Of a stretch of DNA of 64,000 nt, positions 46,001-57,800 are shown piece after piece; position 1 is the first letter of the stretch, and each line of letters opens with the position of its first letter. The stretch is from Promerops cafer (lineage: Eukaryota > Chordata > Aves > Passeriformes > Nectariniidae): contig VZSE01012476.1 in assembly GCA_013398275.1 (NCBI GenBank), forward strand, positions 1,012,580 to 1,076,579. The letters are read 5' to 3'. Under the pieces are notes generated by a model. The model saw nothing but the letters and a program-made list of their open reading frames with translations, had not been told where the DNA came from and did not search any database. The position numbers and the translations under genes were made by a program.

Positions 46001-46968
46001 AGAACTTGTAAGAACCTACAAGAAATAGACAGCTTTGACACAAACTCTTACCTTGCTCTTCCCCACCCCTCTCCCCTCCACCCCAGTTTATTCATCAATT
46101 CTCTAACACTGGCAACAATCTCCTATACCATGGCTAAATTAAATGTACCAACTGATTCATATCTTGCAAACTTACTGAACATATCCTATTTTCCCATGGA
46201 ATATGTATCTAAGAGCATCAGTTTCCCAGTGTCCAGATGTGCAGACAAACATTAAAAGAACCTCCCATATTTTATCTGTTGCAGTAGGCACCAAAAATGA
46301 GGATCATGTTTCAAATTCTCAGACCTTCCTCAGAAAAACAGTTGTTTCTATTTTAAGCCTTTCAGGAGGTCTGGGAGAGAAATAGTTAAAAATAAAATTA
46401 TATTAAGGTTAGCAGAGGCAGCATCATTATTTCCATGTTTTCCATCTTCTCCAGATATGGAATGATTTCTTCTAACAATACAGAACAAAATACTGTTTAG
46501 CATGAGAAGTAAATTGAGGCTATGTTTCATCTTTTTCCTTTGCCAACACAATGGCACTGTCAGCAATATAACCTTGAATGTCTTCATTTTCATATATTAA
46601 CCCTTTGAGCCCTGTAAATTTAAGCTTTTTGACTCACAGAGGAGAAAGTGCATTTTAAACTCTTAAAACAATGGAGAACAGAAATTTTAATTAAAGTTCT
46701 CCTTGTACACATGTACATATAACCCTCCCTTTAGCAATGAAAAACCCTTTTAAAATTAAACTTATCATGCTGAAATAATTAACATAACTCCTGGGAAAAA
46801 TGCATAATCTTTGCATACCAAATGCCAAAATGTCTAAATTAACCGTGTTTAATAAATATTACACTTCTTTTTGAGTACATACACTCAGTTAATCATGCAT
46901 TGATAGGCAGAAAATATCTTTAAAGCTTTAGGTATTGTAACTCAAGCATTTTAAATTCAGCTGGTGTC
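43042..46968. other. Unannotated DNA, no gene seen
   Basis: Starts with a small imperfect tandem duplication (GCATGGGTGAAAGAA at 43109-43123 and 43127-43141, three-base spacer). The rest is AT-rich with chance frames up to 131 codons (45860-46255, + strand) without recognisable features. Confidence 0.5.
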
Positions 46969-47255
46969 CCGGTCTTTGCAGGTCCCTGAAGGGCTCAAAT
47001 CTTCGGTCCTCAGGACGTGAGCCAGCTGGAATAACTTTGAGAGGACCAGGACCCATCAAAAGTGCTTTTCCCCAGCTGCCAGTCTGGATGCCATCCTGCT
47101 GCTCTCGGGTGAATCTCCGAGCACCCCCGTGTGCAGCGGCGAGCGGCTCGGGGCTGTGGACGGCTCCTCTCTGCGGGGCAGGGGTGGCAGCTTTAGCTTG
47201 GCAGGAGGCTGATTCCTTATTTCAGGGTATCAACATTTCGGTGTGCAGAGAGTGA
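46969..47255. other. CpG-rich patch in AT-rich DNA
   Basis: About 13 CpGs by hand count between 46969 and 47180, ten of them in 47104-47175, against almost none in the flanks. The patch begins TGTCCCGGTCTTTGCAGG, which recalls the TG-beginning start of the LTR type at 26795, but the similarity does not continue convincingly. Alternatives are an LTR or other young insertion, an orphan CpG island (alternative promoter or enhancer), or an exon. The 72-codon + strand frame 47037-47255 is not recognisable. Confidence 0.4.
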
Positions 47256-49289
47256 ATTTACAGGAGGAAGTATTGGAAGTGATAGACCCTATCTCTGTAC
47301 TTTCGAGGCACCCCTTTTCAAGCCTCTCTGTTTATAGCGCTCACTTAAAATCAAATTTCAGTCTCTCTCAATACACAAAAGGGTGCAGTAAAAAATTAAC
47401 ATCATTATTTGCTTTGTGTGCTTAGCAAGATTTAAATGTGACTCAAAAAAACCCCCAAACTTGACTGCAAAATCACATTAGTGTATGATTCTTCATAGGT
47501 GAAGGGAAGACCCAAATGTAAGAGCAACAGAATTTCATTCAGTCTCCTGTATTTATCACCACTCCTCCACCCTGGAATCCACTACATCCAACCCTTGGTT
47601 TACAATATACATAATCACAGCCAGAGGATGATTCAGTCCAGTTAAGGGATGTGTTGATCCACAACATCTACTTGTTCCTGGCCTCTCCTTCCAAAATTCA
47701 AGGTGCACTTGCATCCCAGCTGCAATGGTCCTCAGCCATAACTGTAGCCCCTCTACAAGGTCTTTTAAATTGAGAGACCAGCCCTGGCCAAGCCAGTCAC
47801 TTTAATAGACATATGTAACCTTTAGAATCATAAGAATAAAAGCAAGTTATGAGCATTGTTGTACCATTCAGCAGCTAAGTACATAGCAGCTGCATTTAAA
47901 AGTAGCCACTATCAGCCAGTGAAAGCAAATTAATTATTTAGATATATTTATCGGATTTATAGGTCAACTGAAGCTAAAGCTAGTTAATTGAAATCCTGAT
48001 AACAGATTGAAGCCTGTGCTCGATCCTATACTGTGAAATGCAAAGTCTTTATTAAATAAAGCCATTAAGAAGGATGATAATCCCTGTGGCCTTAAATATG
48101 AATAAGGTGCAATGTAAATAATAAAAGGCAAAAATCCAATTTTCATGCAGTGAACTTTCAAATACTCTGCTGTTTCCATTAAATTACCTTTTATTCAACA
48201 TATTGTAATGGCACTGAGGGCACATCAGGCTTCCTTGTAATACAGTTATTGTTCAGCATAAAAACTGTTTTTTAACTTGAAACAGAAAAGTGAAATATTT
48301 TATTTGGCTTCTCTTATATGTCAAATGATATGAAAATTGAGAACAAAAGCTTCATAGATGCAACAGAAGAGAAAATAAAGGAAAAATAAACATATGCAAA
48401 CAACAACAACAAAAAAAACCCAGAATGTGAAGAGAAAAGAAAGAAAAAGGGTACATAATAGTAGTTTTCCAGTAAATTCTACAGCAATTTAATACTAGGA
48501 AATAGAACAGGAAAACAATTTCAGCAACTAAAGTAACTGAACTTGGCTATAAGCCAAACAGAGCTGTAGCACACAGCAAAGGAGGTGGAACCCGTGTGAA
48601 ATGTCTGTCACGCTCCTTCCAAACATGAGGATGATGACAAGAGCTTGAGTGCATCAAGTGCCACAACAGCACAGTGCTCAAGTCCGGAGGCGTGTGATCC
48701 CTCCCTGGTTCTGCCGTGCTGGTAGTGGGTCCCTTTGGTAATGCTTTAACTTCCCATCCACAAAGGAAGCACTGATATTTACTGTTTTCTAAGAAGGATT
48801 CTGTGGAGTTAAGAAACATTAACTAAAGATTCCTGTATTTATTGAAGAACTGGAAACTGTTACATAAGGTCAAGAATATACTATTATTGTTCAGGGAAAG
48901 AACACCCATTGCAAAATATAAACAATCCATTAAAGATGAGAATATATTTGTTATGAATGTCGAACGATTTTTCCACTATAAATTTTTCTGCAAATCAAAG
49001 AAATTCCTCCAGCAAAGCTGTGATGGAATAAAGATAAGAGAATTACTCTATTTTTATTCAATTCTATATTCAATTTGGAAGCATTATACCCAAAGAAACC
49101 TTTCAGCACGAAAATACAATTTTCCTTGTAGCATCTTTGTACTGCATCAAGATGTTTAAAGAATCAATGGTAAAGATGTGAACTACTGTAACCTCATGAA
49201 ACACATACACATGCATTTTACAATATTTACTTCTCATTGTCTGTAACTGTGTCTGCCATGTCCTATTTTCTGTACTCATTCTCTGGTCA
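47256..49289. other. Unannotated DNA, no gene seen
   Basis: AT-rich, with an ACA/A-rich run at 48400-48422. Frames of 105 codons or fewer, none recognisable. Confidence 0.5.
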
Positions 49290-49933
49290 TGGAGTCACAG
49301 AACCACAGAATGGTTTGGGATGGAAGAGACCTTAAAGATCATCTAGTTCCAACCCCTCTTCAAGTGGCAGGGACACCTTCTACTGACCAGTTTGCTCCAG
49401 TATCCAACCTGGCCTTGAACACTTCCAGGGATGGAGCATCCACAACTTCTCAGGGAAACCTGTTCCAGTGCCTCGTCAGCCCTCACAGTAATGAATTTGT
49501 TCCTCATATCTAATCTAAATCTACCCTCTTCCACTTAAAAGCTGTTACCCCTTGTCCTGTAACTACAGGCCCTGGTGAAAAAAAATCTTTATACATCTTT
49601 CTTATAAACCCCTTTTAGGTACTGGAGAGCTGCAATAAGGTCTCCCTGGAACATTCTGTTCTCCAGGCTGAACAAACCCAAGTATCTCAGCATGTCTTGC
49701 TAAGAGAAGTGCTCCAGCCTTCCTCTGGATCCAGTCTAACAGGTCCACATCTGTCTTGTATGGGGCACCCCAGAGTTGGAGCACTCAAGGTGGGGTCTCA
49801 TGAGATTGAAGTAGGGTAGAATGACCTCCCTCAATCTGCTGGCCATGCTGCTTTGGATGCAGGCCAGGACACATCTGAACTTCCAGGCTGTGAGCGCACA
49901 TTGTCAGCTCATGCCTAGCTCTCTGTGCACCTT

Positions 49934-49968
49934 CACAGAGGTGCATAGAAGAGCTGTGCACCTCTGTG
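49934..49968. repeat. 12-bp perfect inverted repeat inside the CR1 copy
   Basis: CACAGAGGTGCA (49934-49945) and TGCACCTCTGTG (49957-49968) are exact reverse complements around an 11-base loop, with further GTGCAC words on both sides. It falls in the CR1 body between the block encoding KVLHL and the block encoding the later ORF2 tail. It probably reflects a local templated inversion or insertion in this copy. Confidence 0.85.
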
Positions 49969-50050
49969 CACTTCAGTATCCTGAAGTCCTTCTAGGCAGA
50001 GTGGTTCTCAGTCCATTTGTAACCCGGTTGGTAGTGATAGTGGTGTTTGC

Positions 50051-50360
50051 CAGAGGTGCAGAACCTTGCACCTGGCCTGGCTGAACTTCATGAGGTTCAC
50101 ATGGACCCACTCCTTAAACCTGTCGTGGTTCCTCTGGATGGCATACCTTCTCTCAAGCATATCAATGGCACCTCTTGACATGTGTCATCAGCACATTTGC
50201 TGAGGGTGAACTCAATCCCACTGTCTATGTTATTAATAAAGACAGTCAACAGTACTGGTCCCAGTAAAGAACCTAAGGAACACCACATGGTGTCCACATC
50301 TCCATTTGGACATTGGCCATTCATTTGGACCATCTCTGTTCCAATGCTGCTCACGTGCAA
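50051..50360 (-). pseudogene. Decayed CR1 reverse-transcriptase fragment (frameshifted)
   Basis: The minus-strand frame starting at 50360 reads GPVLLTVFINNIDSGIEF and then ADDT, the remnant of the catalytic F/YxDD motif of non-LTR reverse transcriptases. Family members usually have a preceding VPQG-type motif, which here is eroded. After ADDT the frame is lost. The continuing ORF2 sequence (VNLMKFSQARCKVLHL) is found in another frame at about 50051-50150, so at least one frameshift separates them. No function remains. Family assignment rests on these two blocks together with the CR1 3' end downstream. Confidence 0.9.
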
Positions 50361-50385
50361 AATGAACAGGGAGTGTCAAAGCTCA

Positions 50386-51907
50386 GAAACAGCTCTGCTC
50401 CACAGGCTGTCTGCTGCCCCACACAGAGAGGATCCTGGGACAAAGGGTGAAGGCAATGGGACAGAGACAATGTCAAGGGGAGATGGCAATGGGACATTGA
50501 GCTGCTGCTGCCCAGGCAGCTGTAAGCAGCAAGGGGCACTAGCAGCACAGGACACCACAGGGGCACAAACTGGGCCATGGGGGTTTCCTGAGCTGTCACC
50601 TGCCATCAAGCCTGAGTGAAAACACAACACATCCTCCCACACCCCAACAGAAGCAAACCCCTCCATGGCCTGAACCCATGGGGAATATGGTGAGGAGGAC
50701 ACAGCCTCCATGCAGGACCTTCATTCCTGGCAAAATTGTTTCCTTTTGCTTCTTGCATGTGCAAAGAAAGAAAATACATGAAATAAGAGGGAAAAAGCAA
50801 ATCTATTCATGGCATGCAGAGCAGAAAATAGTAACACCTGACAGACCTACAGTGAAGTAATACAGCAACTCCATCTGTGCAAACCATTATCTTGAATAAT
50901 ATTTTCACCAGGTCAATGAAGCAAAGCTATTTGAATGATGTTTCTCAAGCTTTTCTTTCTAAGAAGGACACTATTGCCTTCCAGCAACACTCTCCAAAAT
51001 GGTGCTACTGAGGTGCTACGATATTGCTACTTACTACAGTAGTGATTTCTCACACCTCCCACCAAACAGAGTCAGAGCCCTAAAGAGTAGATCTGCCAAG
51101 TAGCAGATTACTCACATTCCTTCATTAATTACTGAAAAAAGCCACAAAAACCAGAGAAGTGTATATTGGAAGCTCACTCAGACAAAGCTACTAAACAGCT
51201 AGGATACTGAACATTACAAGGGTCAGGATCTCCTCATGCTATTACTTTCTTGGGTCTGCAGCTAATGACATCAAAAAATGAAATACTACTATAGAGGCAT
51301 CGTTTAATGCTCTTTTAAACTCTTCAAGGGAGTTAAAAAAAACAAAACACCAAAACCCCTCCCCACAAAGTAACCTTTACTGTTTTACCTGAGATTCATT
51401 CTGGTCTATTTCTGCTCGCTGCCAACTGCTCTGAGTTTACACACTAATGAGACAACTTCAGGCTGACCACAGTCTGTGCTCAGTGTTTAGCTTCTATTTA
51501 TTTCACCAGCACTGAACAGGAATCACTGATTTGGGGAATCGGCATCACTAGCCTAAACTCATGAGTTGACTCAATCAAAGAAGCACATATTCATCAAAAG
51601 CATCAGACCAGCTGAGGAACCTCAAACCTATCCTATTTACTGCTATCTCTTATTTCAACAGAGAGCTCAGACTCTTTTCACCTCAGCCGCTGCATCAACA
51701 AAAAGTCTCCGCGACGATAGCTATGGAGAGTATTAAAGGAAATACACTTCTACATCCAGGACCCTAAAAAACCCACCCCCCTTTCACCACAATGTTCATA
51801 ACCAGATGAATGAATTCTCAAATGATCAACTTAAATAGGAAAAGCCTCTCTGGCAGGGTAGCATTCTAGTGTAGAAATTACTCACTACATGAGGGGTATT
51901 GCTGAGG
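50386..51907. other. Unannotated DNA, no gene seen
   Basis: A GC-richer stretch at 50390-50720 has a repeated GGCAATGGGACA word and overlapping chance frames (145 codons +, 111 codons -). Its left part continues directly from the CR1 copy but is not recognisable as CR1. The remainder is AT-rich and featureless. Confidence 0.5.
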
Positions 51908-52145
51908 GAATCACAGAATCATCAAGGTTAGACGAGACCTTCAAGATTATCCACCCAGCACCACCATAATCACCCCTAAACCATATCCCCAAGTGACATA
52001 TTCAGATGCCCCTTGAACACTTCCAGAGATGGTGACTCCATTCAAACCAATGCCTAATCACTCTTTCAGTGAATTTTTTTTTCTAATATCTAATCTGAAC
52101 CTCTCATAGTGCAACCTAAGGTCATTTCCTTTCATCTCTTCACTT
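51908..52145 (-). mobile_element. CR1 LINE 3' fragment, ~240 bp
   Basis: On the minus strand it ends with the CR1 3' UTR (CTTGATGATTCTGTGATT at the extreme 3' end, 51908). Internal blocks such as CATCTCTGGAAGTGTTCAAG and the AGATTAGATATTAGAAAA region match the subfamily type of the copy at 35164. It is 5'-truncated with no coding sequence and is heavily diverged. Confidence 0.9.
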
Positions 52146-54394
52146 AAAAATGGAAGAATTTAAACTTCTATTTTGTATAAAATCTAACTAACGAAAGCCA
52201 AAACACATGAAGGAGGCTGGAACAAGTGGAATACCTCCTGGAATTTTTAAGCCTCATTTGATGAATTAAAAAGAACTACAAAGAATTGAAGAACATCAGT
52301 CATTGGGAACATCCCCTCTTCTCCTCAGTATTGTGCCCCTTTTATTGTCACTTCTGTGCACCCTGAATTCTCCTCCCATGTTCACTGGCCGGAGACAGCT
52401 CTGTTTTCTAGTAGGTGGTGGCCTATGTGAAAAGCAGTCAAAGCAGGCTGAGTCTAGGGAGTGTTAATTAGATGACAAATATGCCATGGCACAAGCCCAC
52501 TAACTCCTTTTTTGCTGCAGCAATGAGGAAGATGCTCATCAGCAACAGCTGATCATGTCCCTGGTGCAGCAGAGGCTTCTGAGCTCAGAGAACGGGGTAA
52601 AAAGATGCAGAAAGTTCAACATGGTCTCCAAATCTTATTAGCATTATTATTGACTGCACTGGAATACCAACCTACAACGCTGTCAGGGCAAATTCTCCAT
52701 AAATACTCCCCTCATACTTTTAAGATTAGGCTATCACACAAGCCTACTCCCACAGGAAACCAAACATCCAAAATTATCCTCTCTCATTTTCTGCCCAGCC
52801 CTGTGCTGCCTTTCAGTATGACTCTACATGGTACAGTCATCCTGTCATTAGCTACCACCAAGCATCCCCCTCTTCCAGGGTCCCTGACCACTAGCATCAC
52901 CAGTGACTCATGAAGCACTTAGTCATCCACGTGGAAGAAGCTCATCTTCTGGGTCCTTCTCTGAGCTCATCACACAGAAAAAAAGGTAATGATGCTCATC
53001 CTGAAAGCTGGGTTCTGCAAGAATGGCTAGAGATACGTGCTAATTTGGGAGGTTAAAAATTCAACACGCAGGAGTGAAGGCACAGGCAGATGCCCCAACC
53101 CACTGAAAAGTCAGGATTAATGTGGATGGGAGAACCAGAGCCCAGGTCCTGGACAGACTGTTCCTGATGAAGCACTGTGGGAGGGACACGATGATACAGA
53201 TCCTTTGCTGGATCTTCTGTTACCACTACCAACAAAGCACTTTTCTTCTGGTATTCCTATTTTTGTTATCTTTTTAAAGATGGGTGAAACTGCTGGGAGA
53301 GAAGATGCATTAAACAGCACAACACACTCCCTCGAGTCCCCCAGACAATCACAGTGACTTGAGGAACCAAACTTACTTCCTGCTCTCATTTGTGGGGGTA
53401 GACAGGGCTTGTCCCTCTGCTCTACACACTGCACAAGGCAGCAAATTAAATGCTATATCTTGTTGCTTTGTTTTTTTTTTTTAATAGAACAGATAAAACC
53501 TATTCTCAGCAACAGAAGCGATTTCAACAGTATAAAATTGTTAGCGATTTCAACAGTATAAAATTCATATGAAATGAACATCACAAGTGGAGAAACTGGA
53601 AAGCAAACTGGCTCTTGAAAGAAAGAAAGAAACTAGCTCTTGAACACCTTGTGGCTCTCAACACCTCTGTACTTCTTGTAGTGTGCTGCTGACAAGACAA
53701 AGGGAGGAAGACACCAACCTTCCCTTTAGCTACTTGCTTCCTGGTTTTAGAAGCCAGGGATGAGAGGGAGATGGCCATTCAACCCTGGCCATTGAGTTCT
53801 TGTTTATTAGGAACCACAAAAAGACCTCTCCCTGGCTGAACAATATTATTACAGATCATGAAACTTCCACAGTCCCTTCTTAAAAACATGCTGAATTATT
53901 TTTAACAGTAGCGACCATTGTGGAAGTTTATACTCAGCTAGAAGTGAGGCTAACTGCACATAAAAGGAAGTCCTGTGTTTATCAAAAGAACAGCTAAAAC
54001 TCTAACTAGCAAAAAAATGAATTTTCCCTTCTGCAGTATAGATCAAAGGTAACATGCTTTCCTTTTAAAAAAAAATTACTAATTGTTAAAAAGGTGTAAT
54101 TGATTCAGATTTTACATTGCTGCATGACTATGAAATATAAATAATCAGATGTTTCCCACTAAGATCTAACACCATAATTACCTACACAGCAGAAGAGAAT
54201 AAGCAAAAAATTTCATCTCATGGTTGTCAACTACTATTTTACTGTATTTTAAGACGTGTGCGTGACTCTATTCTCCCAGGGGATTTATGATTTGTTTTAG
54301 AAAGACCATATGCAAAAGAATGAGGCTCTCCACACAAAAACTCTTGGCTGAAATGCAAGATGCTCTGGACTGAACACAAAGACATCCTCGCCTG
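52146..54394. other. Unannotated DNA with a small tandem duplication
   Basis: The 102-codon + strand frame at 52605-52913 begins with a hydrophobic stretch resembling a signal peptide, but the rest is not protein-like and no splice or promoter context supports it. A tandem duplication lies at 53517-53564 and a (GAAA)4 run near 53616-53632. No gene recognised. Confidence 0.5.
53517..53564. repeat. 26-bp tandem duplication
   Basis: The unit starting AGCGATTTCAACAGTATAAA occurs at 53517-53542 and again from 53543 to 53564, exact over the second copy's 22 bases. It is slippage-type and recent-looking. Confidence 0.93.
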
Positions 54395-54870
54395 CCTCTT
54401 CCACAGCGCTGCACCCTCCCTACACAGAGCTGGCCAACGAGCAGCAGCCCTGGCACCGATGCATTGTGCCCACTCAACATGCTGCAGATCACACTTCTGC
54501 CAGGAAAGTCTGTGCTATTTCTGTGTCTCATCTCATGACATTTTAGCATGAAATCATAAGGAGGCTCAGCAACGAGCATCAGAAGAGCCCGTCACGACTT
54601 GTCCCAGCATCCTCGAGGAACAGGCACCCTGCAGCACACCGGGACCCATTCCCCTCCTCCTCTCCAGCCAACCCCTTGCTGGACATCCCTTCTCCCTCAC
54701 ACGAGAAGCACAGATCTGTGTTTTTGGGGTGCAAGAGGAGGCTGTGTGCGTGCACTCCTATGATCCCTCGAGGACACGTGCTCTGCAACAGGGGTTCCCC
54801 ACGGGCACACGTCCAGAGATGTGGCTGGACCAGCCACTGCGCTGTGACACAACACACACCCATGTCTGAC
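54395..54870. other. GC-richer patch with E-box
   Basis: A stretch of higher GC with scattered CpGs, two CTCGAGGA words (about 54612 and 54768) and a CACGTG E-box near 54775. Minus-strand frames of 103 and 125 codons (54268-54579, 54579-54956) are not recognisable. It could be an exon, a regulatory element or an old insertion; I cannot choose among these. Confidence 0.35.
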
Positions 54871-57800
54871 AATAACACACAGTTTCCTAAATATGGACAT
54901 GAGAATGCATGGAATAGGCCCATCTGACAAGAAAATATACATTCAGGGAGATACATAGATAGATATATAGATATATAGTATACATACCTATATTTGTGTG
55001 TATCATGTTTTCAGACAACTAAATTTAAGTTGAAGTCAATCAAAACACAATCAAAACAAAATCCTCCTTCTACTTCTTTCTAATTCCTTCTACTTCACTG
55101 CATTAAAATAATTACAAATTCATAAATTATTGCTGTTATTGGAAATGAAAACATTGATTTGCTTATAAGGATGAAAATATCCTAAACCTGGTACAAGCTG
55201 AAATAAAAGTATTTCAAAACACATATGAAGGCAGCCAGTAAAGAGGCAGCCTGCTAAAAGCTGTTAAAGCTGTTTCAAAATTAATTTAGAAATTAAAAAG
55301 TAAATTTATAAAATCATATCTTTTTATAGCAAGTCACAGAAGAGTTGTTTATTGGAATTGGCTTGAAAGTAATCCACAAATAGACATGTTCAATAATTTT
55401 TACTGAAATGATCATTTAGGAAAGTAAATACGATAGTGCCTGTATCTGGCTGACTTCTTGGTTGTTGCAGGGAAGGCAATCAGAAGGCAGCACATCAAAC
55501 ACAGCAGTGTCCCCCTCGTTTGGTTAGGGCCATAATATCTTAACCCAAAGGACCATCCACTACTGCACAGTCAACATTTTAAATCTCTCTTTCCCTCTAC
55601 TCATCTTGCACCTAAACCCACTTTAATGATACATCAACTGCAGCAATTAATGAACCTTTGTCCAGAAGGGGAAAGACTGTAACAGCTTAATGAGACAGTA
55701 ATACATATTAAAATCAATATTATTCAGATTATGTATCTATTCTGGTCCTCCCTCTGAAAATAACTGAGACTGTAGGAGAAATGATCATTAGCATTTTGAT
55801 AACAATCTTGCCAGCCTTCTGTTAAAATACTTTCTCTTTAAAGTAAAACTGGGATTTGTTATCTTATACCACTCTAAAATTAGCAATGGCAAATTCATAT
55901 TGGTTTGCATCAGATTTTCAAAAAACTTGGAAAAAAATTAATGCTAACTTGCCTGAATAATCAGACTTCTGTGCTTGTTGCCGTAGCAGTGGAAAGACAC
56001 TCTAAGCATTGACTAAGACAAATACCATTTTTGTGCACAGAAAGGCACTCCTTAACCATATACAGCATTAGTTTCACTCGTCTGATAAATCATATTCCTG
56101 TTGACAGCCAACATGAGGGACAAATTCCTCCCCACCACAAATCCTTAAGGTATCTTCAAAAAAAAAAAAAAAAATAGGCTGAATGCTGCAAAGCAGGAAA
56201 GGGTTTTGCACCTTTGTCCCACTGCCACTGAAAGCGGACAAAAATTCCTCAGCATTCCTGAGTCAAATTATATTATGCAAACACCATGGTGAAAGAAAAC
56301 AGTTCCATCTCTCCCTTTTTTTAATTAGTGAATCCCACAGCCTTCCTTCTCCTCCTGGCACCCAGTGCTGTGAACCAGACAGCTAAGCCTTCCTGTTTCC
56401 AAAATGGGACAAGATGGAGACCTGCTGCAGAAACAGCTTTAAAGTGTTCATGAGGATCTGCGTCCCTCAGAAACCCCTGCCCTCGGTCAACCGCATGCAA
56501 ACAGACCAGTCACACCAAAAATCCCAACCACTCCGACAGGACAAGAAGCCAAACTTCAGCAGGGGCCAACCCATGCTTTGAAAGTGCCAGAAACCAGTTA
56601 TAAGACAAAGCCAAGCAAGTTTTTCACTATTTAACCCCTCAATAGCTGGCCCGCAGATGTGAAGGACTGAGCTCAGTGCCACATGACAAGTCCTTCCACT
56701 GACACCCTGAAGAGCTCCATCAGCTCCTCTGGGCAGATATTCAGCTGCCCATCACCTGAGTTCACAGGTCACCCCAGCTAACAGCAGTGAACAGCAAGTT
56801 CTGTGCAACCAATGGAAGTTATATTCAGAAGACTGGGCAGAAAGTGCTCTTGATTCCAGATGTTTTACATTTTTCTCTCTGCTTTTGAAAACAAAATCTT
56901 TTTAATACCAAAACTAATACTTTCTCCTTCTGTTCTTCCCCTAAGAGCCATTTCATGTACATGTATCATTAAATCAATGTTTGTTCTTTCTAATGGAATA
57001 AAAATATTCAAATTACATAAAAAGACAATTAGATTAAATTATTAGGCACATGCTCTGGGTTTTTCTTTTTAAAGCTATTCAAAACAATTTAAAAGGTTTT
57101 TCAGCAATCCTCTAGCAACACAAGCAAAACTTCCCACAAAGAGGAGGTAACAAGTTTAACATTACTGCTGAGGAAGACGGTAATGGAGCCAAGTGAGTAA
57201 AACTAGCACATCAGCAACGCCCCCGCCACCCCATACAGGCCAGAAAAGGCATGGCTCAAGCTGTCAGAGGAATCCAAACCAGCAAAAGAAAGAGGATATG
57301 GGGCTGGTAGATGGGGAGAACCTATTCCCAGGCCCATCTGCATCATGCAATAGAAATTTCTCTCATTGTTTAATTATCCTTTTTTTTTTTTTTTGCATAA
57401 TGGTCAGACCAGTACCTTTCCAGCCAAAGTACCAGGCTGCTCCAAGCAAGAGGCTTCTGTCATTAGGAGCAGTTTGGTTTGGTGCACGACTAGAGATAAA
57501 TAGGTAGCTTTCAGTTGGCACTGTATTTCCCTGTCACTCCCTCCCCAGCTGCAGAAGCACAGCTGCTCTGGGAGCCGGGCAACACCAAGGTCATGCAACT
57601 TTCTCAAATCCTGTAGTTTATCTTTGTCCAGGCTCTCATGTCCTATTAGAACTAATCTTGGGTTCTTCCCATGACAGCTCACGGCAGATTGGGAAAACCT
57701 GTTGTAAAATATCAGATTTTAACAGGACTGCATTGAACATGCTTGCAAAAGTTTAGCTTGATATGTGATGAGTGAGCGCAGGAAGGCTGAAACTGTGTTC

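Larger units (their letters stand above)
49290..50385 (-). mobile_element. CR1 LINE copy, ~1.1 kb, ORF2 C-terminal part to 3' end
   Basis: The longest transposon copy in the window. On the minus strand it runs from the reverse-transcriptase region (near 50360) through the ORF2 tail and the 3' UTR to the terminal block at 49290-49345, including GATGATCTTTAAGGTCTC and CAAACCATTCTGTGG. It is 5'-truncated as usual for CR1 and broken by frameshift and substitutions. In its body (49934-49968) it holds a 12-bp perfect inverted repeat that I do not remember from CR1. The left boundary is clear. The right (5') boundary is approximate, because sequence beyond about 50385 no longer resembles CR1. Confidence 0.95.

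Noticed and set aside
52605..52913. 102-codon frame with a signal-peptide-like start, possibly a small secreted protein
   Set aside because: The hydrophobic start is followed by sequence without conserved cysteines or a cleavage-and-domain pattern. Chance hydrophobic starts are common in AT-rich DNA.
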